DNA of 64,000 nucleotides from CAVRXT01 sp049644285 (GTDB taxonomy: Bacteria > Acidobacteriota > Terriglobia > Acidiferrales > UBA7541). The stretch lies in contig JBARRP010000219.1 of the NCBI GenBank assembly GCA_049644285.1, positions 1 through 64,000 of the forward strand, given 5' to 3'. How positions within the stretch are numbered: position 1 is the first letter of the stretch; each line of letters begins with the position of its first letter. Position numbers and translations under genes: made by a program. The notes beneath the pieces were generated by a model. That model had not been told where the DNA came from. It worked only from the letters and a program-made list of their open reading frames with translations, and ran no database searches. Below are positions 17,943 through 26,254 of the stretch, piece by piece.

Positions 17943-18110
17943 TTAGGCCAACAAGCATATCCCTCGAGAAATGCCCTTGGCGATCATCTTCTGGAGGGCC
18001 GCATCGTCCGGATCAAGTCCGTGCTCGATCGAATCCACTCCGGCATCCAGGCAGGTGTGCCTTACATCTCCAAGAGAGATTCTTCGGGCCGATGAAACCG
18101 GCCCTCAGAA
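17943..18110 (-). pseudogene. Remnant of an amidohydrolase-family gene (C-terminal part)
   Basis: The minus strand reads without a stop from about 18110 to a TAA at 17943-17945. It contains CLDAGVDSIEHGLDPDD followed by ALQKMIAKG. 'AGVDSIEHG' with acidic residues after it is the characteristic metal-binding-barrel segment of imidazolonepropionase-like amidohydrolases. The frame is closed upstream by a stop and has no start, so only about 55 codons of a protein of more than 400 survive. This accounts for most of the 300-bp stretch between the SDR gene and the next gene. Confidence 0.5.
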
Positions 18111-18183
18111 GGACAGCGCGAACGGAGGCTCAGGGCTAATTGAAGGAGGGGCCTTTATCGACACACCCTGGCGGCGCCAATGG

Positions 18184-18534
18184 CTAACTCGACGGATGCA
18201 GCTCCCGCCGGACGAGTGTGGCATCGATGAAATAGCCAATCCCGATCGACACGGGAATGATGCCGAAGACCGCCGCGGGCAGCGCGTCCGGCTCGAAATG
18301 CCCCAGCAGCCAGAACGTCAGCGAGTATCCCAACCCGCCCGCTACCAGCAGAATTCCCGAGCGGCGCGACCGCGCATGCGGCGGAAGATCTTCGGCCAGC
18401 GGCACCGAAACCCCTCGAGCGATGGCCGCAAGCCTTTCTTCGGTCCGCAGCTTCCGCATCCGGTAGTATGCATAGATGCCGGCAAGCGGCACCGCAAAAA
18501 ACATCACGATGGCAACAAACCCGACAGCGTCCAT
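18184..18534 (-). CDS. Small membrane protein, DUF6249-like
   Basis: 116 residues with an AAGGAG ribosome site before the ATG at 18534. An N-terminal helix (AVGFVAIVMFFAVPLAGIYAYY) is followed by a basic cytoplasmic segment with 'RTEERLAAIARG', then two more helices (SGILLVAGGLGYSLTFWLL and AVFGIIPVSIGIGYFI). The 'RxEERLAxIxRGV' helix after a first membrane segment is typical of a widespread small membrane-protein family of unknown function, often found near sigma/anti-sigma genes. A fragment of a second copy lies at 16929-16990. Confidence 0.7.
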   Translation of the reverse strand: MDAVGFVAIVMFFAVPLAGIYAYYRMRKLRTEERLAAIARGVSVPLAEDLPPHARSRRSGILLVAGGLGYSLTFWLLGHFEPDALPAAVFGIIPVSIGIGYFIDATLVRRELHPSS

Positions 18535-18682
18535 TTCTATTCTCCTTCCCGCTCTTCGCAGGATCGTTACGAGTTCCCGGATTGTCGTACGCTGATGTTA
18601 CGCAGACGGTCGAAACAATGTTCTGCAGTTGGCAGGTGCGTCAGGCTCGGATGGGTGTGCCGGAGGAAAGACAGCTTGTCGT

Positions 18683-19060
18683 TCAGGGGATCGTCTGCAC
18701 CTGCATCGATTGGTCCACTGCATAGCCCGTGCAGGGCTGCCCTTGGGCTGATGCACAGTGGGCGACAGCTCGAAATCCCGCCGCCGAAGTCTCGACGTCG
18801 TAGGTGTACCCGTCGCGGCTCGCCCGCTTCATCGTGAGAGCGCCGCTCGAAGTGAGGTCGTCGAACGAGGCATAGCTGCCGTGCTCGGCCTGATAAGCGC
18901 GCTCCGCTTGTGCGATTGCCAGTAGGTCGTTCTTCACTCCGACAACGTCAATCGTGGCCATTGGACTGGACGTCCCCGGCGACACCACCTTGCCGAGGTA
19001 GAACTTGTAGGCGAACAGCGCGATTAACGCGACCACAAGCAGCCCCAGAATTCGGCCCAT
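18683..19060 (-). CDS. Hypothetical single-pass exported protein, pilin-like layout
   Basis: 125 residues from the ATG at 19060, selected because GGAGG lies 7 nt upstream; an ATG at 19087 is less likely. One membrane segment at the N-terminus (ILGLLVVALIALFAYKFYL) is followed by an exported domain with the string LLAIAQAERAYQAEHGSYASFDDL. That string resembles the start of the globular domain of type IV pilin-like and 'minor pilin' proteins. There are two Cys near the C-terminus (HCASAQGQPC), possibly a disulfide. No prepilin cleavage site is seen, so the function stays open. Confidence 0.65.
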   Translation of the reverse strand: MGRILGLLVVALIALFAYKFYLGKVVSPGTSSPMATIDVVGVKNDLLAIAQAERAYQAEHGSYASFDDLTSSGALTMKRASRDGYTYDVETSAAGFRAVAHCASAQGQPCTGYAVDQSMQVQTIP

Positions 19061-19282
19061 ATCGATGCCTCCGACCGAGCGTTCCACACTTGTTGGCGAG
19101 CTTACGCCCGGGCTCCATCACGCGCAAGAAGCGCGGACCGGGGGTTCTTCATTTGGATACTATCGGTTCCTTCGATTGATCAAACGGAGTTGGATTACGT
19201 CGATGATTCCTTTGAACGTTGCGATCCACAGCCGGCGCAATGCTGTGTTCCTCGTCCTGGGTGCGCTCGGTCGGACCAGAAA

Positions 19283-20005
19283 TTAGTAAATCCCGGGAAG
19301 GAGCCGGGCGGTGCGCGAGGCGTAAACTTCATACTCGGCGCCAAAAAGTTTCCGCAGATGGGCTTCCTCGAGGCGGACGCGGCGAAGATTCACCCACAGC
19401 CAGCCCAGAAAGAAAAACCACGCCAGGATGCTCGCGAGCGCCAGGGCAAAAGCAATCCGCGAAGCGATCAGGGCGGCATAGCGGGGATGACGCACATAGC
19501 GGTAGGGGCCCTGGGTCATCACCCTTCGCTCGGACAGATCGCCGGCAAAAACCTTCGACAGATAGTTATCCGTCCAGATGAGCCAGAGCGCGCCGAAGAA
19601 ATAGAGCACCAGACCGATGGTTTGCAGGATTGGGTTTTCGAGCTGTGGAACGAGGTGCCAGTGGCCGTAGTCCAGGAAAACGCTCAACTCGGTGACACCG
19701 AAAATCGTGATCCAACGCAGCATCCACGGATCGTAGGTCACGCCCGCAGCTTCCTGCATGACTTCCCGTGAACGGAAAATGGCGCGATGGAAACGCATCG
19801 TCGCGCAGCCCCACATCAAGCTGATCAGCAGGAACCCTCCGGAGAAAACGTCCACCCTCGCCCAGGGCCTTTCCGAGCCCCATTGCCAAAGACACGCCAC
19901 GGCGGCGACGAGGTACGCAGTGATGAAAAGGAGCGTGCCCCAATAGGCACTGCGCAAGGGCTTCGATTGCGATTCTGATGACGAAGCTTGAGCTAGTTCA
20001 CTCAT
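19283..20005 (-). CDS. Isoprenylcysteine carboxyl methyltransferase-like membrane protein
   Basis: 240 residues from the ATG at 20005. Five or six hydrophobic segments precede the family signature: VMTQGPYRYVRHPRYAALI, then an extended 'EEAHLRKLFGAEYEVYASRTARLLPGIY' tail. This HPxY...E...F-G-x-x-Y pattern identifies the ICMT/phospholipid-methyltransferase-like superfamily, which uses S-adenosylmethionine at the membrane. In bacteria these proteins act on lipids or small molecules rather than prenylated proteins; the substrate here is unknown. Confidence 0.82.
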   Translation of the reverse strand: MSELAQASSSESQSKPLRSAYWGTLLFITAYLVAAVACLWQWGSERPWARVDVFSGGFLLISLMWGCATMRFHRAIFRSREVMQEAAGVTYDPWMLRWITIFGVTELSVFLDYGHWHLVPQLENPILQTIGLVLYFFGALWLIWTDNYLSKVFAGDLSERRVMTQGPYRYVRHPRYAALIASRIAFALALASILAWFFFLGWLWVNLRRVRLEEAHLRKLFGAEYEVYASRTARLLPGIY

Positions 20006-20118
20006 GTGGCGTCGAGTGCAATTCTCGCGATCTGGCCGGGCGCTTTCTAACTCCAGGCGATGGCCGCCGCGCAACCCTTCCTCTAAGTTTCACCAATTTT
20101 TAGACCTCTCGCGCCGGA

Positions 20119-21009
20119 TCAAAGTTGCTCAAGAAAACTCCGGATGGTCGCGTTCACCTCTGCCGGTATCTCATGAACCACCCAGTGCGAAGCCTCAGGA
20201 AATCTCTTCACAGTTAGGTTCGGAACGAATTGGTCGAGGCCTTCAAGATTGCCGGGCAACAAGTACGGGTCCTTCATTCCCCAAATCACTAACGTCCGAA
20301 CTTTTACCACCCAGGACGACAAGCCGGGAAGCAAATTCGATGGATCGGCGGCTTTATCTTCGCTTGGAGTGAACCGTGCGGCCCGATACCAGTTCAAGCC
20401 GCCAGTGAGCGCGCCCGGTTGAGCCCATGCCTCCAGATACGCCTTCTTGTCTTCTTCACTGAAATACCCGCGGCGCAGGCCCTCGGCCAGCACCGCCTGG
20501 ACGAGCGAGGCATAACCTCCTGCGGAGAGCGCCGACTCTGCCATTGGAGTGCGCAAAATCTGTATGTACGCGCTCGCCTCTTGCTGCCGAGGATTCTCCG
20601 CCAGTTCGCGCTGGAAAACGGCCGGATGCGGCGCGTTGATGATCACGAGTCGCGCCACCGATTCGGGATAAGCGAGGGCAAACGCCCACGCAACCACGCC
20701 GCCCCAATCATGCCCGACGAGGATGAATTTCCTTGCCGGCCCGAAACCGAAATGGGCGGCGAGAGCTCGTATGTCTTCGACCAGAAACTTCATTTCGTAG
20801 TCTTCAACGCGCTTGGGCTTGGCTGTCAGGTTATACCCACGGAGATCAGGCGCCACGGCGAGGTGAGTCCGCCCGAACTCGGCAAGCTGATCCTTCCAGG
20901 CGTACCAGAATTCAGGGAAACCGTGCGCGAAGAGAATCAGCTTGCCTTCGCCCTGGGTGGCGAGGTGAAAACGCTGGCCGCCGAGCTCCGCTGAATCATG
21001 CCGGATCAT
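20119..21009 (-). CDS. Alpha/beta hydrolase, epoxide-hydrolase-like
   Basis: 296 residues. The oxyanion segment FAHGFPEFWYAWKDQL, the nucleophile elbow VGHDWGGVVAW (Asp nucleophile rather than Ser) and the catalytic His in ASHWVVHE match soluble epoxide hydrolases and haloacetate dehalogenases. Both use an Asp-His-Asp type mechanism, and the third acid is likely in IWGMKDPYL. The HGFPE/GHDWGG pair favours epoxide hydrolase. Cap-domain tyrosines that would confirm this are not certain from inspection. It is a single gene divergent from the M16 peptidase pair. Confidence 0.85.
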   Translation of the reverse strand: MIRHDSAELGGQRFHLATQGEGKLILFAHGFPEFWYAWKDQLAEFGRTHLAVAPDLRGYNLTAKPKRVEDYEMKFLVEDIRALAAHFGFGPARKFILVGHDWGGVVAWAFALAYPESVARLVIINAPHPAVFQRELAENPRQQEASAYIQILRTPMAESALSAGGYASLVQAVLAEGLRRGYFSEEDKKAYLEAWAQPGALTGGLNWYRAARFTPSEDKAADPSNLLPGLSSWVVKVRTLVIWGMKDPYLLPGNLEGLDQFVPNLTVKRFPEASHWVVHEIPAEVNATIRSFLEQL

Positions 21010-21054
21010 AAGGAGACCGGATGCTATGTGCTTCCTTTGCCTACGTCAACCAGT

Positions 21055-21090
21055 CGCCGCGTCGTGCGACGCGTCCGGCGCCCCTTTTTT
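21055..21090 (+). terminator. Terminator-like hairpin plus T-run in the divergent 21.0-21.3 kb gap
   Basis: Between the divergent hydrolase and M16 genes (320 bp with no gene), 21055-21080 can fold as cgccg/cggcg plus cgtcg-tg-cgacg, with a 4-nt bulge. Six T follow at 21085-21090. On the plus strand this looks like an intrinsic terminator lying about 240 bp before the M16 start. The rest of the gap shows no coding or clear promoter signal. Confidence 0.4.
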
Positions 21091-21329
21091 CTCCGAGCAG
21101 AAGCCATCCTGGAAATTTCTGGACAAAACCCTTTGCCGTCTGCTACGTCTATTCATATTCACAGGGGCGTGTGCAACCTTCGGGCGGGATTGAGCCTGCC
21201 ACAATCATCTCGGGCGGAGCCGCTTGGCGGTTGGACTGGATGGACAGGCGATTCTTCCGTACCACGAGGTTTGTTTTCTTCTTCAGGAAATCACGCCTGG
21301 CGAACCTCTGAGAGTGAGGACCAGTGGAA

Positions 21330-22688
21330 ATGAAAAAGACGATGGGAATTGCTGTGTTTCTGGGACTCTTCCTTCTTCCAGCCGCGCCCCTGCGCGCCCA
21401 GAATACGGCCCGGAACGTCCGTCCGCCGAAGCTCGCGATCACGAGTCACACGCTGGCGAACAACCTCCGCGTCGTTCTGCTGGAGGACCATTCCGTGCCG
21501 GCGATTAATCTTCAGGTGTGGTACCACGTCGGGTCAAAGGATGAGCGGCCGGGCCGCACCGGCTTTGCGCATCTGTTCGAGCATTTGATGTTCAAAGGCT
21601 CTGCGCATGTCGGGCCGGAGGAGCACTCGCGGATCATCGAGGCCATCGGCGGCATCGACAACGCCCAAACCAACGACGACACCACCGTCTACTGGCAGAC
21701 TTTCCCGAGTAATTATCTGGAACGGGTCATCTGGCTCGAGGCCGACCGTTTGGGCAGCCTCAACGTGGACGAAGCGAATTTCAAGTCCGAGCGTGAAGTC
21801 GTGAAGGAAGAACGGCGCAGAACCGTTGATAACCGGCCCTACGGCCTGATTCAGGAAGACCTCTACGCCGCCGCTTTCACCACGCATCCGTATCACCACA
21901 CCACCATCGGCAGCATGGAGGACTTGAACAAAGCCACCGTGGCCGACGTGCGCGACTTTCACGACACCTACTACAAACCGAACAATGCCACGCTCGTAAT
22001 CGTCGGCGATTTCCGTTCTGAAGAAGCCCTCGCCTGGGCGCAGAAATATTTCGAAGGCATTCCCGCTTCTGTGGGACCCATTCCGCGCGCAGCTCAACCC
22101 GAGCCGCCACAAGAAAAGGAGCGCGTGCTGAAGAAATCCTACTCGAACACGCCGCTTCCAGCCGTGGTGATCGGCTACAAGATGCCGGCGCGTTACGCCC
22201 CGGATTCCTATCCCCTGGACCTTGCCTCCAACATTCTCGCCGGCGGAGAGAGCAGCCTGCTGTACCAGTCGCTGGTTTATAAAGACCGCATCGCGGTTCA
22301 GTCGGGAGGCTTCGGGTATTTCACCGAGGATCCGAACCTCTTCTGGGCTTACGCCATCATGAACCAGGGTCACACCGCTGAAGAAGGCGAGAAGGCTGTG
22401 GTCGCGGTGCTCGAGGAGCTGAAGACGCAGCCCGTAAATGCGAAGAAACTCGACAAAGCGAAGAACCAGGAAATCTCCGGTTTTATCCTCGGTCGGGAAA
22501 CAGACCGGGAAAAGGGCGACGCGATCGGCGCCGCCACCGTCCTTGGCAAGGACCCGAACCTGGTGAACACGGAACTGGACCGCTATCTGAACGTGAACGC
22601 CGACGAGATTCAAAAGGTCGCCCAAGATTATTTTGTCAGCGGGCATTCGACCGTGCTGCTCGTTACGCCGGCCCAGCCGGGCAACTAA
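21330..22688 (+). CDS. M16-family zinc metallopeptidase, catalytic member of a pair
   Basis: 452 residues from ATG 21330 (GAGGA about 9 nt upstream). A signal peptide (MGIAVFLGLFLLPAAPLRAQ) predicts export. The inverted zinc motif HLFEH gives His81, Glu84 and His85, with the third ligand Glu in the downstream 'NYLERVIWLEADR' helix region. M16B enzymes degrade peptides and act as dimers. The next gene, 12 bp downstream, encodes a homologue lacking HxxEH, which is the usual two-subunit arrangement: one catalytic chain and one chain supplying substrate-binding residues. Confidence 0.92.
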   Translation: MKKTMGIAVFLGLFLLPAAPLRAQNTARNVRPPKLAITSHTLANNLRVVLLEDHSVPAINLQVWYHVGSKDERPGRTGFAHLFEHLMFKGSAHVGPEEHSRIIEAIGGIDNAQTNDDTTVYWQTFPSNYLERVIWLEADRLGSLNVDEANFKSEREVVKEERRRTVDNRPYGLIQEDLYAAAFTTHPYHHTTIGSMEDLNKATVADVRDFHDTYYKPNNATLVIVGDFRSEEALAWAQKYFEGIPASVGPIPRAAQPEPPQEKERVLKKSYSNTPLPAVVIGYKMPARYAPDSYPLDLASNILAGGESSLLYQSLVYKDRIAVQSGGFGYFTEDPNLFWAYAIMNQGHTAEEGEKAVVAVLEELKTQPVNAKKLDKAKNQEISGFILGRETDREKGDAIGAATVLGKDPNLVNTELDRYLNVNADEIQKVAQDYFVSGHSTVLLVTPAQPGN

Positions 22689-22700
22689 AGGGAGCAAGAG

Positions 22701-24959
22701 ATGAAACGATTTTTCAGAAGTACGGCGTGGATCGTGACGGCGAGCCTGTCTGGCGGGGTTGCGGCGAGGCGGTTGACCGCGCAGGACGCGCAGCAGCCCG
22801 CTCCTTCAAGCGCCCGGCAAAATGCTTCGAGACCGGACCAGAAAAATGGCACCGGGATTGTGCCCCCGGGCGTGAAACTGGCGCCGCAGATGCCCGCAGC
22901 CGCGCCTGCAAAACCATTTCATTTTCCGAGAGCGGCCACAAAAACACTTGCCAACGGATTGCGAGTTTTCGTCGTCAGTGATCATCGTGAGCCAGCGGTT
23001 GCCGTGCGGCTTGTCATTACCTCCGCCGGCGCGCTCAACGACCCCGCCGGAATGCCTGGCGTCGCTATGATGGCGGCAAGTCTTTTCACGCAAGGCACCG
23101 AGAAGCGCTCTGCCCAGCAGATTGCCGAGGCGATTGATTTTGTTGGCGGCTCTCTCGCTGCCTCCGCCGGCAAGGACGCCACGAGCGTTACCCTGGACGT
23201 AGTGAAAAAGGATGTCGAGCTGGGGATGGATTTGATGTCCGACATCGTCCTCCATCCGGCCTTCAAACAGGAAGAGCTCGATCGCCAGCGAGAGCAGCTC
23301 CTCTCCGGCTTTACCGTGCAATACTCGGACCCCGCGTATCTCTCCATGGCCGTGTTTGACCGCGTCGTTTATCGCGGCTCCGCCTACGGCCTGCCCGACG
23401 AAGGCACCCCGGACAGCGTGAAGAAGTTCTCCCCCGACGTGTTCGTCAAATTCCACGATGATACTTTCGTCCCCAACCAGGCCTTGCTCGCTCTCGCCGG
23501 CGATATCACGCCGGAGGAGGCTTTCGCAGCTGCTGAGAAATACTTCGGTGGGTGGGCGAAGAAAGATATACCCACGGTTAGCGCCGAAAAACCCGAGCCT
23601 CCCTCCGGTTTGCATTTCTGGCTGATTGACAAGCCGGATGCCGTTCAGACTCAGATTCGCGTCGGGAAACCGGGCGTTCGCCGCAATAGCCCGGATTATA
23701 TTCCCCTGGTCGTGACGAACCGGATTTTCGGCGGCGGCTTCAACAGCCGGCTCAATACCGAAGTCCGCGTCAACAAAGGCCTGACGTACGGCGCCTTCTC
23801 TAATTTCAGCAGCTTGAAATACGCGGGATCTTTCCTCGCCGGCACCTTCACCCGGACCGAAGCCACCGTCGAGGCGACGAAGCTCGTTGTCGACCTCGTT
23901 GCGAAAATGTCTACGGGTGATGTGACTCCCGCGGAGATGAACTTCGCGCGCGATTACCTTGCCGGGGTTTATCCGATCCAGTCGGAAACCGCCGAGCAAG
24001 TGGCGGACCGCGTCCTGACCGTGGCGGAATACGGGCTGCCGGAGGATTACAACGAGACCTATCCAGCGAAGATTCGCGCGGTGAGCGCTGACCAAGTGAA
24101 GGCGATGGCAGCGCGCTATTTCACGCCGAAAGATCTGGACGTCGTGCTCGCAGGGAATGTAAGCCAGTTCCGCGACGCGCTGAAGGCGGCGTTTCCCGAG
24201 GCCACCTGGGAGGAGGTTCCCGTCGATCAGTTGGATCTCCTCAGCGCGGATTTGCGCAAGCCCAAAGAAGCGGCTCCGGCATCCACCGCCGAATCGCTCG
24301 AACGCGGCAGCGAAATCCTGAAGGCTGCTGCCGAGGCGGCCGGTGGGGCGGCGCTGAATACCGTGGAGAGCCTGGAAATTACGGCAAACGGAAAGGCCTT
24401 CAGCCCGCAGGGTGAATTCCCCATCGAACTGAAACTCCTGATCGCGTATCCCGACAAGACTCGCTCGGAAGTGAAGCTGCCGTTCGGCACGCTGGTGCAG
24501 GGCTCTGACGGAAACAAAGCCTGGCTGCAGTCTCCGCAGGGAACGATGGACCTTCCGGCGGATTTCAACGGAGAAGCCCAGCGCAGCGTGGCGCTTTCCG
24601 GCGCCTGGGGTTTGTACAAGCAAGTTCTCAACGGCAAGGTGGAATTGCAATCGTTGGGTGAAGAAGAAGTCGATGGGAAAAAGATGCTGGCAGTGCAGTG
24701 GAAGGCGTCCAATGGGCCTGTGAAGCTCTATTTCGATCCGTCTTCACACCTGCTGGTCGGAGCTCATTTCAAATCGCTCACCCCGCAAGGCACAGCCGAC
24801 ACGGACCAGCGCTGGAGCGATTTTCGGGCCGTCGACGGGCGCCAGTATCCTTATCAAACGGTGATTTACCGCAACGGTTCCAAGTTTTCCGAGACCACGG
24901 TGCAAACCATCCAAGTAAACCCGAAGCCGGACGCATCCGTCTTCACCAAGCCGCAGTAG
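22701..24959 (+). CDS. M16-family peptidase homologue without zinc motif, extended C-terminus
   Basis: 752 residues. Signal peptide and a Pro/Gln-rich linker (about 1-70) precede an M16 domain pair. At the position of HxxEH it reads GVAMMAASLFTQGTEKRS, so the zinc ligands are missing; the second half keeps IFGGGFNSRLNTEVRVNKGLTYGAFS, the Arg/Tyr segment that completes the partner's active site. About 240 residues beyond the M16 part (from about 515) form an added beta-rich domain with LKLLIAYPDKTRSEV and DPSSHLLVGAHF, similar in style to LolA/LppX-like lipoprotein-carrier folds. It is co-transcribed with the catalytic partner. Confidence 0.88.
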   Translation: MKRFFRSTAWIVTASLSGGVAARRLTAQDAQQPAPSSARQNASRPDQKNGTGIVPPGVKLAPQMPAAAPAKPFHFPRAATKTLANGLRVFVVSDHREPAVAVRLVITSAGALNDPAGMPGVAMMAASLFTQGTEKRSAQQIAEAIDFVGGSLAASAGKDATSVTLDVVKKDVELGMDLMSDIVLHPAFKQEELDRQREQLLSGFTVQYSDPAYLSMAVFDRVVYRGSAYGLPDEGTPDSVKKFSPDVFVKFHDDTFVPNQALLALAGDITPEEAFAAAEKYFGGWAKKDIPTVSAEKPEPPSGLHFWLIDKPDAVQTQIRVGKPGVRRNSPDYIPLVVTNRIFGGGFNSRLNTEVRVNKGLTYGAFSNFSSLKYAGSFLAGTFTRTEATVEATKLVVDLVAKMSTGDVTPAEMNFARDYLAGVYPIQSETAEQVADRVLTVAEYGLPEDYNETYPAKIRAVSADQVKAMAARYFTPKDLDVVLAGNVSQFRDALKAAFPEATWEEVPVDQLDLLSADLRKPKEAAPASTAESLERGSEILKAAAEAAGGAALNTVESLEITANGKAFSPQGEFPIELKLLIAYPDKTRSEVKLPFGTLVQGSDGNKAWLQSPQGTMDLPADFNGEAQRSVALSGAWGLYKQVLNGKVELQSLGEEEVDGKKMLAVQWKASNGPVKLYFDPSSHLLVGAHFKSLTPQGTADTDQRWSDFRAVDGRQYPYQTVIYRNGSKFSETTVQTIQVNPKPDASVFTKPQ

Positions 24960-25040
24960 TCGCTCTTGCTGTTCGGCCGTTGCAAAGGTACTCTCAACTG
25001 TGTGGGCCCGTGATCTGGTCCAAGCGCTGAAATGCATTGT

Positions 25041-25070
25041 GATCCTGAGGGCGAAAGGCCGAAGGATCTC
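25041..25070. repeat. Intergenic palindromic element with gatcct/aggatc ends
   Basis: The 162-bp gap between convergent genes contains gatcctgagggcgaaagg followed by ccgaaggatctc. The ends gatcct and aggatc pair. The same design occurs at 38571, 40334 and, in eroded form, near 39258 and 32380. It belongs to a dispersed non-coding repeat family seen in Acidobacteriota and other phyla. Confidence 0.6.
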
Positions 25071-25121
25071 ACCTGAACTTCCCGCCCCGATTCGAACGCC
25101 AGGTTGAAAGCACTCGAATAA

Positions 25122-26156
25122 TCAGGAAACCGCCAGTACGACCTTGCCGATATTCTGCCGGTTATGGATATAGCGGTGGGCGGCGGCCGCTTCCTCGAGC
25201 GGAAACGTTTTCCCGATCACCGGCTTGATTCGGCCTGCCGTATACATACTGAAGAGCTCATCGAGCTCCGAGCGCAGCAACGCCGCGCGGCTCTGCATGC
25301 GCCCCAGTTGAACTCCAATCACGCACATGTTTTGGCTGATCAGCTTCAGCGGATGAAACCGCGGCGTCTCGAGCAAGGCCTTCGCGCCGCGCCAAAGGCT
25401 CCGCTTCCCGCCGGGTCCCGCTGCCGCCGAAAACCCGTAAATGACGAGCCTCCCGGTCGGCCCCAGACAGCGCGCGCTTCGCGAAAACGATTTTCCTCCG
25501 ATGGGATCCATCACCATCTCGATGCCATCCGGCGCGATTTCCCTCACGACCTGCACGAAATCGTCCTTCGAATAATCGATCGGGTGATTGACGCCGATCG
25601 TGCGCAGAAAATCCTGTTTCGACGGTCCGGCAGTTCCGAAGATCACAAGCCGTCGCGCCCGAGCGAGTTGCACGCACGCGATGCCGACTCCTCCCGCAGC
25701 GCCGTGGACGAGAATTCGGTTTCCCGCCTGAAGATTGCCCATCGCGAACATCGAATGGTAAGCCGTGAGGTAATTCACGGGAATTGCCGCCGCGTCTTCA
25801 AGCGACATCCCCTGCGGAATGCGGTATACACGTCCGGCTGCAACCGCCGCGCGCTGGGCGTAGGCGTTGAAAGACGCAAGTGCGACAACCCGCTCACCCG
25901 GCTGAAGCGGCTCGGCGGCCTTGGAGCCGGACTGGGCGTCCGCTCGCTCGACTGTCCCCGCGACTTCGACCCCCGGAATGAAGGGCGGCTTAGGAGTACC
26001 GGGATAGATCCCCATGCGCTGAAGCAGGTCGGCAAAGTTGATGCCAACCGCGTGAATGCGAATCAGGACCTCGCCCGCTTTCGGCGCCGGGTCAGGAACC
26101 TCGCGCGGCTCAAGATTTTCCGGCGGCCCGTACCTCCGAACGACCATAGCGCGCAT
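25122..26156 (-). CDS. Zinc-independent quinone oxidoreductase / VAT-1-like MDR protein
   Basis: 344 residues of the medium-chain dehydrogenase/reductase family without the zinc ligands of alcohol dehydrogenase. The N-terminal GroES-like domain has EVLIRIHAVGINFADLLQRMGIYP, the signature of the quinone-oxidoreductase/VAT-1 branch. The NADPH domain has VHGAAGGVGIACVQLAR. These enzymes reduce quinones or enones with NADPH in the cytoplasm. Exact substrate not predictable. Convergent with the M16 operon and divergent from the TldD-like gene. Confidence 0.87.
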   Translation of the reverse strand: MRAMVVRRYGPPENLEPREVPDPAPKAGEVLIRIHAVGINFADLLQRMGIYPGTPKPPFIPGVEVAGTVERADAQSGSKAAEPLQPGERVVALASFNAYAQRAAVAAGRVYRIPQGMSLEDAAAIPVNYLTAYHSMFAMGNLQAGNRILVHGAAGGVGIACVQLARARRLVIFGTAGPSKQDFLRTIGVNHPIDYSKDDFVQVVREIAPDGIEMVMDPIGGKSFSRSARCLGPTGRLVIYGFSAAAGPGGKRSLWRGAKALLETPRFHPLKLISQNMCVIGVQLGRMQSRAALLRSELDELFSMYTAGRIKPVIGKTFPLEEAAAAHRYIHNRQNIGKVVLAVS

Positions 26157-26254
26157 CTAATTCTCCGTTCCTCGGGCTCTCCCGCGTGTGGAAACCCCCA
26201 CCCGGCTTTTCATTTGGGATCGAGGGCGACCTATCTTAAACTATAGGACTTTGC

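Noticed and set aside
22806..24650. 614-codon minus-strand frame opposite the second M16 gene
   Set aside because: Same reason: antisense shadow of a well-supported gene.
25081..25125. tRNA-like string with gattcgaacgcc on the minus strand
   Set aside because: The T-stem halves do not pair and no acceptor or anticodon arm can be drawn.
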